From Lingula anatina (Eukaryota > Brachiopoda > Lingulata > Lingulida > Lingulidae): 64,000 nt of DNA. Position 1 is the stretch's first letter. Each line of letters begins with the position of its first letter. The notes beneath the pieces were generated by a model. That model was not told the origin of the DNA. It saw only the letters and a list, made by a program, of their open reading frames with translations, and ran no database searches. The position numbers and the translations under genes were made by a program. This document shows positions 12,316 through 35,201 of this stretch, piece after piece. The stretch covers positions 337,677 to 401,676 of the forward strand of contig NW_019774591.1 of NCBI RefSeq assembly GCF_001039355.2, read 5' to 3'.

Positions 12316-13944
12316 GCGGATGGCAAGCACAGATTCTAGAATATAGGAAAATCCGTCAAAATCGCACAATGAAAATCGCAAAGTAAGAATATGGGGTTAT
12401 CTTAGCTCAATATATTTAAAGTGTCGATTACAACCAAGTTTAATTTGTAGGTCACGTGGATGAACTAATCAACAGATAGATGATGGGTCAGTGAGAGGAT
12501 GTGACATATTAAATTAAATTCTTAGATTTGCAAGTCATGTTGGCATTGACTTTGAAAGTCTTTCCATATTTGAAAGTTTTCTTGTTGTCTGTTTCTAGGT
12601 AATTATAATTGTCTTTACTGTAACACAACGTGAGTCTCCACATGTACTAACTGTGAATGTTGTTTGTGTGTTAAAGTCAACTTTTGTCCTTGTTAAATCT
12701 TTTTTAGTTTTTTTGGGTTGTCTCTTGCTATCTGTTATCATTTTCTCACTCACTAGGTAGTTTTTCAATTTGTCACTTGCCATCAGGAGAGGAGTTTGGT
12801 CTCTACCATATGGAAAATGTTTGTTACATCTGGATCATGAGCGTTGACAAAGGAGATGGCATTTTTCCTATCCTTTGTTCTCAATGTGTATAAAATTTGA
12901 ATGCTTTTACATAATAAAGACACTTTTAGACTTGAGACTGAAGATGTGAGGTTGTTCTGTTATGCTTCTTTGTGCACGTAAAGTGAAAGACTGAGTCGGA
13001 TCTGGAGTCATGTCGGAGCCCCTAGATTAGTTAATTCGTTAATGGAAATTATTACACTGAAATTCAGTACAATTATTTATTAAAGTGCAAGTCATTTTGG
13101 ACGGTTCACAACAACACTGCAAAATGGTATAGCAGTTTATTCTATCATATATGCAGTATATGGTCTACTGCAATGAAATTTACTGGCAGCATATTCACGT
13201 GAAGCAGATGGCCACGGGCAAAACACAGAGCTGATGTATGAAAACGGTCCGCAGGTCTCCTAGCCTGTGCATGCAAATTAAATGTCATAAATTAGATTCA
13301 TAACGTGGGAAAAGTCGCGTTGAGCTCATTTATGCTACCAGCTTATGTTGTATTTCAACCAATTTAGTACTGATTTGTGGATAAGAATAGCCGTTATTTG
13401 TACTGCAGTATGTAGTGGAATATATTATTGTGAGTCCCTAAATTAACAACGGAGCCAGGAGAAGACGGTTGCTTCTGTATTTTATAAGGTGCAGGTAGGA
13501 CTTATCTTGAATCGAGAGAAGAGTGCCATTTACCGTTCATTTGTGACGGAGTGAACAAAATTGATGTGCGACTGTCATATACGGAGTACATCTTATAATA
13601 CATAGGACTGAAGCTGATAGACTTTGAAAAACGGTTGCCATCACTCACTTATTCTTTAGGGATAAACCTAAAAGTTTGTTTGCAGCCTAATGCTGATCGA
13701 ATTCGTGAGGCACTAGTCGTGGGTGTTGGCTTTGAGTCTACTGCCAGTCAGAATACGCTCCCAACTTACAACAAATATATGATAATTTGCAACAATTTTA
13801 GTGGATGACATTTTAATATAAACATCACATACAGGATCTGTGAGAGGTTATTTATATAAACAAATACAATAAATCCACTATTTATTCTGAAAGGAAGGGC
13901 AAACTAATCAAGCGGATGCATATTGTATTAATAACAAGATCGGA
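12316..13944. other. Receptor 3' flank and fucosyltransferase 5' flank
   Basis: No further gene is seen. An AATAAA at 12913-12918 is the likely poly(A) signal of the upstream receptor gene (3'UTR about 600 bases). A TATATAAA at 13853-13860, 85 bases before the fucosyltransferase ATG, may be its TATA box or simply AT-rich sequence. Confidence 0.5.
12913..12918 (+). terminator. Probable poly(A) signal of the receptor gene
   Basis: AATAAA lies about 600 bases past the stop codon at 12315 and is the first canonical hexamer I found downstream of that stop. Confidence 0.5.
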
Positions 13945-15186
13945 ATGAGAAACGCCCGAAAAAAGTTCAAATTATTCTTCATTTGTATAGCTGCGGTGCA
14001 GGTAGGTGTGGCATTCTTCGTCTACTTCCCGACACGATGGACGGGCGATACGAAACCCCAAACAGCTGCACGCTCATCCATGCGGGATCAGCTAATAGGC
14101 GTAAAACTTAGTGCTGGGCCTGACAAACCAGACATTAGGTTAGAAACAGCTCTGCCCATGCCACGTCCACCAGGCAATGGCGACAACAAGCACACAAAGA
14201 GTGATAAGATAATTCTGTTGTGGAATTCGTTTTGGGACATGCCAGGCTGGGGCATTGGTTTAGGAGGCGAACCATTCCAGAGACTTCGTTGTCCTGTAAA
14301 AAACTGTCAAATTTCCGAGGACAGAAGCCGACTGAATGAATCAGACGCCATTTTGTTTCATATTCATCAGCTGAAAGCAGACGATCGACCTCGTTTTCGA
14401 TTTCCCCACCAGAGGTGGGTGTTTTGGATGCTTGAAAGCCCTGGATGGTCTCATAATTACCAGTATCAAAAATGGAACGGACTTTTCAATTGGACCATGA
14501 CGTACCGTTTAGATTCAGACGTGCGTCTTTACTATGGTCGTTACTGGGAACGCCCTTCCGTCCTTAAGAGAGATCTTAATGAAGTGGTTAAGTCAAAAAG
14601 CCGCTTGATTGCCTGGATATCCAGTAATTGCCAGACTCACAGCAGACGATTTGAATACGTCACTGAACTTGAAAAATACATCCCCATAGACAAATATGGA
14701 CGCTGCGGGAACATGACTTGCAAAAAAGAATGGGATAAAGATGATCAAGCGTGTCTCAAGATGGTCGGCCGAATGTACAAGTTTTATTTGAGTTTCGAAA
14801 ACGCTTTCTGTAAAGATTATGTCACGGAAAAGTACTTCAAGATAATTCCGTTAGACACCGTGCCCGTGGTGAGGGGTGCTGCCGATTACTCCAAATTTGG
14901 CCCGCCTCAATCGTATGTAAATGCAGCTGATTTTCGTTCGCCTAAAGAACTGGCGGGATTTTTAATAGACCTGGATAAAAATGACACCAAGTACATACAA
15001 TATCTGGAGACCAAAAATAAATTTGATGGTACTGGATATTTCGGGGTTAAATGGCTGCCATCTTGGTGTGAATTGTGCGCAAAACTAAACAATGACAGTG
15101 AACCGAGGAAGACATATGAGAGAATTGATAAATGGTGGAGCCAGTCTGACTGCGCCGCTAAGAATGACATTAGTAACGGCGAATGA
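13945..15186 (+). CDS. Alpha-1,3-fucosyltransferase (GT10), intronless
   Basis: This 413-residue type II Golgi enzyme transfers fucose from GDP-fucose to N-acetylglucosamine-type acceptors. It has a basic cytosolic tip (RNARKKFK), one membrane anchor (residues about 9-27), a stem, and a catalytic domain from about residue 85 to 395. The acceptor-side motif FWMLESPGW is at about 160, and the GT10 donor-binding signature FYLSFENAFCKDYVTEKYF is at about 280-298, followed by DTVPVV. Several N-glycosylation sites (NES, NWT, NMT, NDT) are present, with paired cysteines near the C-terminus (CELC). Length and motifs are those of a complete enzyme. There is no intron, unlike most neighbours, which is common for this family but could also reflect retroposition. 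Poly(A) signal AATAAA is at 15261-15266. The exact linkage (Lewis-type or core) cannot be decided from sequence alone. Confidence 0.92.
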   Translation: MRNARKKFKLFFICIAAVQVGVAFFVYFPTRWTGDTKPQTAARSSMRDQLIGVKLSAGPDKPDIRLETALPMPRPPGNGDNKHTKSDKIILLWNSFWDMPGWGIGLGGEPFQRLRCPVKNCQISEDRSRLNESDAILFHIHQLKADDRPRFRFPHQRWVFWMLESPGWSHNYQYQKWNGLFNWTMTYRLDSDVRLYYGRYWERPSVLKRDLNEVVKSKSRLIAWISSNCQTHSRRFEYVTELEKYIPIDKYGRCGNMTCKKEWDKDDQACLKMVGRMYKFYLSFENAFCKDYVTEKYFKIIPLDTVPVVRGAADYSKFGPPQSYVNAADFRSPKELAGFLIDLDKNDTKYIQYLETKNKFDGTGYFGVKWLPSWCELCAKLNNDSEPRKTYERIDKWWSQSDCAAKNDISNGE

Positions 15187-17201
15187 AATTCAACGAGAGA
15201 AAAAGAGGCTTTTTTTGTCGTAACTAACGTTATAACCGGTATTTGATGTTTTCGGGCGGGAATAAATATTTTCTCTCATGTATTTGAGAGAAAACTGAAG
15301 ATGTCATAAGGACAAATATATGCTTAATCACTTGAAACATACGCGCGATCCTTTTCACTTATTAAATGTTGATACGATAAAAGTTTTGGTAAAAGCTAGG
15401 CCGTTTCGCTTTGTGAGGTAACGAAATAGGTATATTAATTTTTTTTACGTCTGGGTTAATAATAAACGTGCTACTTTCGAGGCGGCACATTTGGCACTTT
15501 TTTTTTCTTTCACTACAGCTAGTATAGAGGATCTGATGGCCATTCCTTCTTTGACACTTTGGCTTTATGAACTATAACACTACAAACAGTGATAGAACCT
15601 TGGTACTTGATTTAATGGGTCTTTTTAATGCGATTTCATTTAGGTGATAACATTCAAATTTGTACTGTACTAGTACCTGTATTGGCCGGTATGTTAGCTA
15701 CCGGTATTCCATAAACTAAATCCATATAAAAGACTAAGCCCCTGAGGGGGATGTGCACATTAATGTTTTTATTTTTCAGTTGCATACACAAAATACTGTA
15801 CTGTTCATATCTTCATACTATAATAATATCGCCGAAGGTTATTCTGCAAAACTAACGTCATTTCACAATGCCCTGGGTGTATATATATGCATTATGTTTA
15901 TATAGAAAGTACCACTGATGAAAGGAGTACAATAAAGGGTGTCTGGGTTAATTTCAAATACATGTATCTATTAAAATAGTATCACATATAACGGTACTTA
16001 TGCCATTAGTGCAATGGATTATTTCAGCTCAAATACGTGTTAAAACAACCATGACTCTAGTAGAGAAAGTTTCTTTTTTAATGATGAAATTACGTACATT
16101 TTGGGTCCGTGGGCTGTTTCTAGTCCCTTTTGAGAAGCTCTCACATGCAGTTAATCTACGGAAGGGGGACTTGGGGTTAACTCCCTCCCACAAGCTCTAC
16201 ACTACCGGTACGAAACCTGGTCCTTGTTTCAAAAAACAAAAAGCCTCCCTAAGTACTGGTACTTGGTTATCAAAGTTACGTGGTCTAATTCACACATCTT
16301 ACGCTATCAGGAACAGCGTTACAGCGCTCTAATGGAGATCTTAGTAGACTACTAGTAAGTAAGCCAAAGAACTAAAGTTTTTTTTTTTTTCGTGAAACCG
16401 GGGCCTGCTGTTTAGTAAAGCGTCAAGTGCGGGACTCCGATGGCTGTTTTAGAGCGCATTTAGAACAGATAATCCGCGAACTAACTGATCCGCCGACTAA
16501 ATGTGGCCTACCCCACATATAAAGCGCTGCTATGATGGTCTCTTCGCCTCCACACACGCCTTTAAACGTATTAAAGCTCGGCTCCGAGGTTTTGTTGCTA
16601 GACCCGTGCAGCGACGGCGCATGTCCATTTCAATATACCGTTTAGTGTTAAAAGGCCCTTACTTTCCCTAGTCAGATTCTAGATGAGTGCCACAGGGGGT
16701 ACAAATAACATGCAGTATTGCTTGACTGTATTTTAGGCCTTCAATAGTTAGACCTTATATGCAAGTTCTCGACCAAAACGACCCTGTTTGTTCTCTTGTT
16801 GTCCTCTTGCTTTCATAAAATTTTCAAAATATTCAAAATTATCACCCTTTTTTTTTCAAAAATCGTGTGCTTTTTAAATGTAATACCTAAAATTTCTTAA
16901 ACCCCAACTGTGTAATTGACTTTTCTTGCTTTTTGCTCATTCATCATATATCCTTAAAGGATCGATTTTTTACTGTAAATGGTAAAACCAAACCGTCTCA
17001 AAGAATCCAAATTCAAACTTTCAAACTTGTTACCCTCTGCAACCAATCATATTATGCGACCAGCACTACGGCCCGCAACCCTGGATAATCTATTTTATGA
17101 TCCCACAATTTCGTGATACCCTCTGTAGATATCCAGTGTTTCATGTGATCAGGCACAAGCTCTGGGAATTGTGGGATTTCAGACAAGAAAGCAGAGAACT
17201 T
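15187..17201. other. Intergenic region between convergent fucosyltransferase and CEP15 genes
   Basis: The first 80 bases are the fucosyltransferase 3'UTR with AATAAA at 15261. The rest has no recognisable exon. It holds a fragment of the GGTCGCATTC inverted-repeat family (about 16450-16545) and a T-run at 16378-16390. The CEP15 gene ends at 17202 on the opposite strand. Confidence 0.5.
16450..16545. repeat. Fragment of GGTCGCATTC-type inverted-repeat element
   Basis: AGAGCGCATTTAGAACAGAT, then CGCGAACTAACTGATCCGCC and ATGTGGCC, follow the left half of the complete copy at 51001-51228 base for base with scattered changes. The right half is missing or unrecognisable. Confidence 0.6.
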
Positions 17202-18084
17202 TCACGAAGGTAGATTTTTCTGTTTATCTAATTCTTCTTCCCACTTTGGTAGACATTTCTTCACCATGTTCCAGTAATTATCCTGTAAAGTAAATAAATG
17301 AATAAATCGTTTTGCTTATCTTTATAAATATAAACATAAAGACAGCCAGATTAAAAGAAAATTAATTCTGAAGTGACCACAGTATGAAAAATGTTTTAAT
17401 TAATGCTTTAGTTATGGGTTTGAACTTTTCAAGTCTTACTTAATTGCATTTGCTTAGCTATTGTATTATTATCATTACTATCATTTGATAATTTATTTTA
17501 CACAATTACTAATATTATTATTATTATTATTATTATTATCATTATTATTATTATAACCTAGCTATTGGCACAAACCCAAACAGATTTACAAAGTAAATAA
17601 ATGACAGTTCTACTAGTATTCTCCTAAAAGGGACTTTTCTTAATAACACCTTTACCTTCAAATTTTCAAACTCAGAATCCTCTTTTCTGGCTCTTCTCTT
17701 TTCTTTCTGCATTCCCCTCATACAGTTATGTATCTCCTACAACAAACAAGCTTTCAGTGATCAAGTTATTACTCAGAAATCCTAGGATACTTCCTCTACA
17801 ACTTCTATGCATATAAAATAAGACAAAGTAAAAATTAAAAGTATTAAATCATTGGATTCATGTACTGTTACTATACCTCTCTCAATCTTTGGTTTCTTTC
17901 CATGGCTCTGTTATAACTGGAGACAAACTCAGACGCACGTTTCTGTCGGCTGTCATAATAAGCCTCCGTTCCATTCAATAGAGCTTGTCGTTGAGCCAGG
18001 CTTTAAAAATAAAATAGTTAGTAACTAGTTCTTTTTAATCTTTATTTTTGACAATTGGCATATTGTGGAAATTTTCAGGTGATA

Positions 18085-18124
<40 letters not shown>

Positions 18125-18570
18125 TTTTGAATAAGGATGTCCTCATTCAAACGTACACATGTACGTTACAAATACAGTGTACCAGTACTTGTAACTTGGC
18201 CTACATATGGTCCTACATGTACATGTAAGTTGCTAGTTGGTCGAACACTTATTTTAATGTCATCAAATGCTTCAACGAAACAAACAAACAATAATACCAA
18301 CTCTAAAGGCAGTGCACAATGTACTGGTACTACAGGCCCTTAACTTACAAATATACAGTACTAGTAGTGCCTGTAACTCGTAATTATCAACCTACATTTG
18401 CTCATGCTTCATATTCAGCCGCAATTCTTTCTTCACATATGTCCCTTCCGTATCATATCCTTTCACATTCATCTCTCTAACTATCCGGCAGCTAGAATCA
18501 GTTCAAAATTCAAAATAACATACAGGTAGACAACTGCCCAAGCTGTCAAAATTGTTTACCCTGGTTGCAT
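17202..18570 (-). CDS. CEP15: CEP15/C3orf14-like small coiled-coil protein, five exons
   Basis: Reading the minus strand, exons 18560-18570, 18396-18491, 17877-18000, 17656-17736 and 17202-17282 join through GT-AG introns with no frame conflict (393 nt, 130 residues plus stop). The product is almost entirely helical and charged. Two blocks resemble human C3orf14 (CEP15, a roughly 128-residue centrosomal protein) as I remember it: ELRLNMKHEQILAQRQALL near residues 26-44, and NYWNMVKKCLPKWEEEL near 106-122. Family function is centrosome or cilium associated but poorly defined. The first coding exon is only 11 bases (MQPG), with an in-frame stop upstream, so the start is the least certain part. 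The gene points away from GART, whose ATG is 750 bases off, so the two may share a bidirectional promoter. Confidence 0.7.
17510..17555. repeat. ATT microsatellite in CEP15 intron
   Basis: Interrupted ATT units in the intron between the last two CEP15 exons. Confidence 0.85.
18086..18121. repeat. Long T homopolymer in CEP15 intron
   Basis: An uninterrupted run of roughly 33 T. On the minus (sense) strand it is poly(A), possibly the tail of an old retroposed element, but no body was recognised. Confidence 0.85.
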
Positions 18571-29887
<11,317 letters not shown>

Positions 29888-30548
29888 ATTTTGCTTTTTT
29901 ACGTTTTTTTTTTTTTTATATTCGTATGTTTTCGTTTGTTTCATTTTTTTAATTTTAACTTTTTTCTATTATTATCATTATTATTATTATTATTATTATT
30001 ATATTTTTATTTTTGGCTTTGTGATATTATTGCAGATAAACGATAAGCAATGCAAGAGTTTTTTTTAATGAACCCATGTATCGTTATGAATTCAAGGAAA
30101 GTATTGAAAACGACTCGGTGAGACTAAGTCGGGTTTTAATGAGCACCGGGTAGAGGACACGAGGAAGAGAGAGAAGGTGAAACTTAAAATTTTTAGCAAT
30201 AAGTGAATGTACTCGAGAAACAATTATCACTTTTTTAGGAGAAACACGGTTGAAGACGTGTTTATTGAAGTTTTTTTATAATTTTGCTACACTTAATTGA
30301 ATGTTTATAAAATGACTTACAAAACTCGAAGGTTCTCACAAATCTCGCAGAATCTCACATTCCAATTTATGGACACACTATTTTTACACTTATCGCCATG
30401 AGAAATAACTATGCACTGCTTAATTAAAAGTGCATGAAACGTTTAAAGATAACGTAGTTTTTTTTTTAATATTTGGAATCTCACATTCTGGACACGAGTC
30501 TCTATTGCCACTTTGCAAGTTTTTCACAAAATATGTACTTTGAATCTC

Positions 30549-30554
30549 AATAAA
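30549..30554 (+). terminator. Candidate poly(A) signal for GART
   Basis: AATAAA in CTCAATAAAGTATTT, about 660 bases after the stop. Another AATAAA (about 29863) lies inside the coding sequence and is unlikely to be used. Confidence 0.4.
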
Positions 30555-31383
30555 GTATTTGATACTAATGTAATATGTCGTTGTGTTGGAATTTTTATTG
30601 ATATCTCAGGGCATGTTTTTTTGTAGACTGGGGTGGATTAGATTTGAACAATATCGCACTATGTATACTCATGCATACTAAAACATTGCTTACTGAGAAA
30701 AAAATCGGTTGAAACGATTGATTATTTTGGGCGATTTTGTTATATTATTAAGGCAGACTGTTAAAAAAAAAGACATGATAATCGTTGTATCCTGAAAAAA
30801 TTGACAGATCGAAAAATACAATTTACATTCGACAATTTTGAAGTTTGCTGAATGTGCCAGAATAAAAGTGTACAAGGGTTCGGCTGATCAGTGTAAACTT
30901 CTGTGTGTAATGTTTATCTATGTCTATCTATCACGAAAAAGGGTGATCCACCTGATGAAATAAAGCACGACACATCGTAATCGTGACAACATATTTTAAG
31001 AAAGGTGACGCTGACTCTAGAGCACAAACATTAAAGAGTAAAAAGTACGTGAAGTTTCCAGCAAACATAAATCGTTATTATAACGTTACCATAACGTTTA
31101 TATAACCAAAGTACCTGGTGCGGTAGTTTCATTGTGAACAATCCCTATAATTCCTTTCTTCCGTGCGGAATGCAGGGTACGTGGACATGCAGGCGTTTGT
31201 GAGCACTCATCTGTGAAATGAATTCACCCGAGGTGAACGGCGACTTAGCCTGTCAGAGATCTTCACTCACTGATGGTTATACTAACTTATGATACCCTAA
31301 CATGCTATAGCTAATAATTGCTCATAAACGGGTATGACAACCTCGACTTTTTTAACGCAATGTTTCACATTCTGATTATATAA

Positions 31384-31564
31384 CAGGTCCGTAGCCAGAA
31401 AACGGGGTGGGGGGGGGGGGTCGGGGAGTTCAAAAGAACCCCCCTTTTGCCGGGAAGAAGTCTTCTCTGGGTAAAGTTCTATCTACGTACATGGAGGTTT
31501 GTTGGTAAAGGTCCACTTTTTCAGAAAAAGAATCACCCTTTTGAAATTGCTGGCTACGGGGCTG
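31384..31564. mobile_element. Complete short inverted-repeat transposon with 5-bp target duplication
   Basis: The 181-bp element runs from CAGGTCCGTAGCCAG to CTGGCTACGGGGCTG, which are imperfect inverse complements. TATAA flanks both ends (31379-31383 and 31565-31569), as expected for a 5-bp target-site duplication. It has no coding capacity. Copies or fragments of the same family occur at 1241, 26733, 53746, 56483 and 60026. The CAGG ends and 5-bp duplication suggest a hAT-like nonautonomous family, but the superfamily is not proven. Confidence 0.8.
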
Positions 31565-33185
31565 TATAACATATTTTAAAGGTAACCACCTTTTGGTTAT
31601 TACTCCTTGCTTCCTGGCAAGCATGTAACCACTTTAGTACACGCCACATCAGATTCATTAACTTAAGCTGGGATATTTTTTCTAATGTTACTCGCGTGCC
31701 ACAGTGAAGTGTAACGGGGTTTTAAATGGTACTTACTTAGAAAATGGCATATCATTTTGCAGAAAGTGACTTGACAGGTGTGGCTTGAAAGGTATAATTT
31801 TCATGCTAATGGAGAAAAAGAATAATGTACAGTATTGTCTCTTTGATGGCCACTCACTAATAGAGTTATGTATATTATCAGAATTTCAAAATTTTAGAAG
31901 CTGTCACAGCAAATTTACGTTTATGGTCGCATCTAAATAAAGCTTATGCACATCAGAGTAGCGAACTAAATAAAAAACCTACCACTCAATTTTTCCATTA
32001 TATACGGGTACATCGTACCTCCATTGGTTTGCCTTCATTTTATTTACAGTCACGTTGGGTTGGTAAACAGAAGGTTTAGAATGGAAAAACCTCAGTAATG
32101 TAATTTATTTACGGAAAATTTATACACGGTTTTTTGTTATCACAAAAGTTCTACAAGGTGGTGCGCACAAATTTAAGGGAGCTAGACCGATGACGGGCGC
32201 TTCGACGGGCGGTCTTTGCTGATTCGTCCGTGGCACAATATCCCAAATTTGATGACCAGGACACAGATTGTAGGCTTTCCATAACTTTCTTCCGTCACGC
32301 CATCAGTCCTTTATTATTTACTGACAAAACTGATAAAACACCGAGTACGACAGATGGTCACCGTTTCCACAAATGAGAAGGAATATTCGCGTGGGAATTA
32401 TCGTAAAGATTTTGCAGTTCGACTAAAGTGCACCGGTAATGACAAATGCAATGTTTATAGCTTGGCAGTGACATAGAGGTTCACGTTCTTGATACCTAGC
32501 TCTCACGAACGAAGGCAACTCTCATGGAAAGGATATAGCACATATAAAATGTTAATGTAGTTTTTAACAGAAGCGCTAGCTCATACCTACTTGCACACAC
32601 GTTTTCATATATTCACAGAGCTAATATGGGTTCAGTTGACACGCATGAATATTTTAGAGAAAAAATCGAGGAGCGGTGGCACAGCTGTTAGATGCATGAA
32701 TACAACGATTTGAAATCAGTTTCAGATAGGACTGTAGGACAATTCGCTGAGAAAAAAAAACAAGGACAGCGCCATACATTGTACCAGAGCGGAATTATAG
32801 GCGACAACAGAAATTAGCCGAGGCGAAATATCTGCAATTGCGAACAACGGTGTAAAAGTGTCTGCTGTTGAAGACTTGTGAACTGAAGAAATATTAATGT
32901 TATCAAATGTTAATATTAACATTAATGAAACTTATTACGTCGGATAGAAAGGTGAACGATTAAGATGTTGGGATAAGTTCGGTGATCACAGAACAAGCAT
33001 CAGAAAATCTACTGTGCGGGCATTGAGCATTGCTCGCTGGACACTGCTGAACGGACAAAAGACCGCGATGTTTTGAGCGGAAAAATTAACGAAACAGAAT
33101 AAAAATTTCGTTGGAGATTCCACCGACCATCTACAAAGCCCTGTAGATATACCAAGATTTTATCAGCCTCCGACAGGAAAAAAGG

Positions 33186-34235
33186 ATGGGGATCTCTGTC
33201 CGCCAGAGGGCGCTGTTCAAGACAGTCTGCGTGGTCGTCAACTACTGGGTCGTTTCCATCACCATGGTCTTCCTCAATAAACATTTAGTCGGGAGAGGAG
33301 ACTCGGAATATGATTTCTCCATTTTTGTCGCCTGGGTCCAAAACATAGGATGCACCGCATTTGTAATGATAATCACACACGCAGGGCACGAGGTCGACAG
33401 TCGCATCCAGCCCATAAAACCCGATTTGACTGTCTCTAATTCTAAGATTATGCTTGTACTGTCGTGTCTTTACGTAGGAATGCTATCTTTCAATAATATG
33501 TGTCTCAAATATGTCGGCGTCGCATTTTTCCAACTGGCAAGATCGCTGACTCTCATCTTCACAGTTTTGTTTTCCGCCCTCATACTCGGGAAGAGATCGT
33601 CTGCTCCATCTATTGTCTGCTGCGTGCTCGTGGTGGTGGGGTTTGTCCTGGGAGTGGATCAAGAAAAAATGGCGGGAACGTTGTCGACCATTGGGGTAAC
33701 ATACGGGATTTTTTCCAGTATTTTTGTTTCCCTGGTTGGAATTTTCTCCAAAAAGGCCCTTGATTTGGTAGAACAAGACCCCATCAAACTGACCTACGTC
33801 AAAAGTTTCAACGCGAGCTTTCTGTTTTTCCCGGTTGCTATGGTTACCGGGCAGATGGACTCTCTCGTTGCTTCCGGCAAATTGTGGAATGTCGGGTTTC
33901 TAGGGACTCTACTGTTATCAGGAATAATGAACTTTCTGATAGCGTACGCTACTAACTTACAGATCCAACACACCTCCCCCCTCACGCATATTGTGAGCAC
34001 CAATTCTAAATCTGTGATGCAGACGGTCTTCGCGGTGATCATATTTAGCGAATCCAAACCGACGCTGTGGTGGCTTGGAAACGGGCTGGTTATACTGGGC
34101 GCTCTAGCGTACGCCATTGTGAAAACCCACGAGGCACAAATGAAGGAAAGGTTGCCGTTGTCTGTTGACAAAAATTTTAACGTTTATGACGATAAAACGC
34201 AAGAGAGACGTTTGTCTCGATCTCGAATTTTATAG
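33186..34235 (+). CDS. SLC35C1: GDP-fucose transporter (SLC35C1-type), intronless
   Basis: This 349-residue multi-pass protein has about ten hydrophobic helices between residues 12 and 320 and belongs to the nucleotide-sugar transporter family. It exchanges cytosolic GDP-fucose for GMP across the Golgi membrane, feeding all Golgi fucosylation. Recognisable family blocks include YWVVSITMVFLNKHLV at the first helix, SFNNMCLKYVGVAFFQLARS near 103-122, LLSGIMNFLIAYATNLQIQ, and THIVSTNSKSVMQTVFAV near 269-286, all close to the vertebrate protein (364 residues). Start: the first ATG, with MGISVRQRALFKT giving a short basic cytosolic tail. It lies on the same strand as the fucosyltransferase 18 kb upstream and the sulfotransferase pair 1 kb downstream. 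It has no intron. Confidence 0.95.
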   Translation: MGISVRQRALFKTVCVVVNYWVVSITMVFLNKHLVGRGDSEYDFSIFVAWVQNIGCTAFVMIITHAGHEVDSRIQPIKPDLTVSNSKIMLVLSCLYVGMLSFNNMCLKYVGVAFFQLARSLTLIFTVLFSALILGKRSSAPSIVCCVLVVVGFVLGVDQEKMAGTLSTIGVTYGIFSSIFVSLVGIFSKKALDLVEQDPIKLTYVKSFNASFLFFPVAMVTGQMDSLVASGKLWNVGFLGTLLLSGIMNFLIAYATNLQIQHTSPLTHIVSTNSKSVMQTVFAVIIFSESKPTLWWLGNGLVILGALAYAIVKTHEAQMKERLPLSVDKNFNVYDDKTQERRLSRSRIL

Positions 34236-35201
34236 ATGTCTCTGTTGCTCTGCGGAAATGTAAACTATGGTAATGACTTGATCTTTACCATGAGAAAAAT
34301 TATATCTGTTTAGATACATAATATTGGAATAATTAAAAATTATATTTCTTGTCATTTGTTTGCTTTTACTACATAGAACAAAACTACTGCTTGTGTTTCA
34401 AGTTGGTTGCTACCACTCCAAAGGAAAGTTCTAATTGTAAGAATTCATGACTTTAAAAATTCAGTACCCGTAGAGTTCACAATTTTCTCCATTGATAAAT
34501 TCGAGCCATTTCCGTGCATTTATATGTAGGCCTACCAACATGTCCAGTATAAAAGGCATTTAATTGGATTCGGGCGTCCCTGAAATGAATAATAGGCTAC
34601 TAGCAAAAAGAAACAGGGTTGTTGATCGTTTGTTGTCATAATTTTACCTATTCTAACCTCGCAAAGCTTAATGTAAACCTATAGCATTTACATGTTTGCC
34701 AAAACGGTGTTACCAGTCAGATTAGATGCACTGCATATTTACATATTGATTTACATTGAAGTTACATTTACATTGAAGATAACATACTGGCATATAGACT
34801 GAAACAAGGAAAAGGGACGAAGTTTTCCTGTACAACTTCGAACCGTCCCTGCTGAAAACGCCATCGAATCCTTTATTTATTTATATAATTTTGTTACAAA
34901 ACCCTGTATCTCAGTCGCAGAAGGCTAAGCGGGAAAGACGCTGCTCATGCGCGGGCGTTTGACGCATGTGCTGAACATATGACATGTGCCCATGCAGTGA
35001 TGAACCCAGCCTGCTGTTATATAATGTTCAAGGCAATCAAAAATAGCCTGGTTAACGTATCAATGATTTTCAACTGGCCTCCTTAATATAAACACTGAGG
35101 AGCATGCTTATTTAGACTTTGTACAGGTCTTTTGGAATCCTGTATGTCCCAGTACACTGAGCACATCCATCAACATACTGTATCTCGTTGTCTATCAAAA
35201 T
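34236..35201. other. Intergenic spacer between SLC35C1 and sulfotransferase 1
   Basis: AT-rich, with no exon or clear transposon recognised. A phrase TTTACATTGAAGTTACATTTACATTGAAG (two TTACATTGAAG units) near 34750-34780 is a small direct repeat. Confidence 0.4.

Larger units (their letters stand above)
29888..33185. other. GART 3' flank and intergenic region before SLC35C1
   Basis: The GART 3'UTR probably extends to the AATAAA at 30549-30554. Beyond it I see no exon. One complete 181-bp inverted-repeat element lies at 31384-31564. The stretch directly before 33186 is probably the SLC35C1 5'UTR and promoter, with no TATA box evident. Confidence 0.5.

Noticed and set aside
11695-12381. 228-codon minus-strand open frame opposite the receptor
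   Set aside because: It is a shadow of the seven-helix coding sequence, which has clear domain content on the plus strand.
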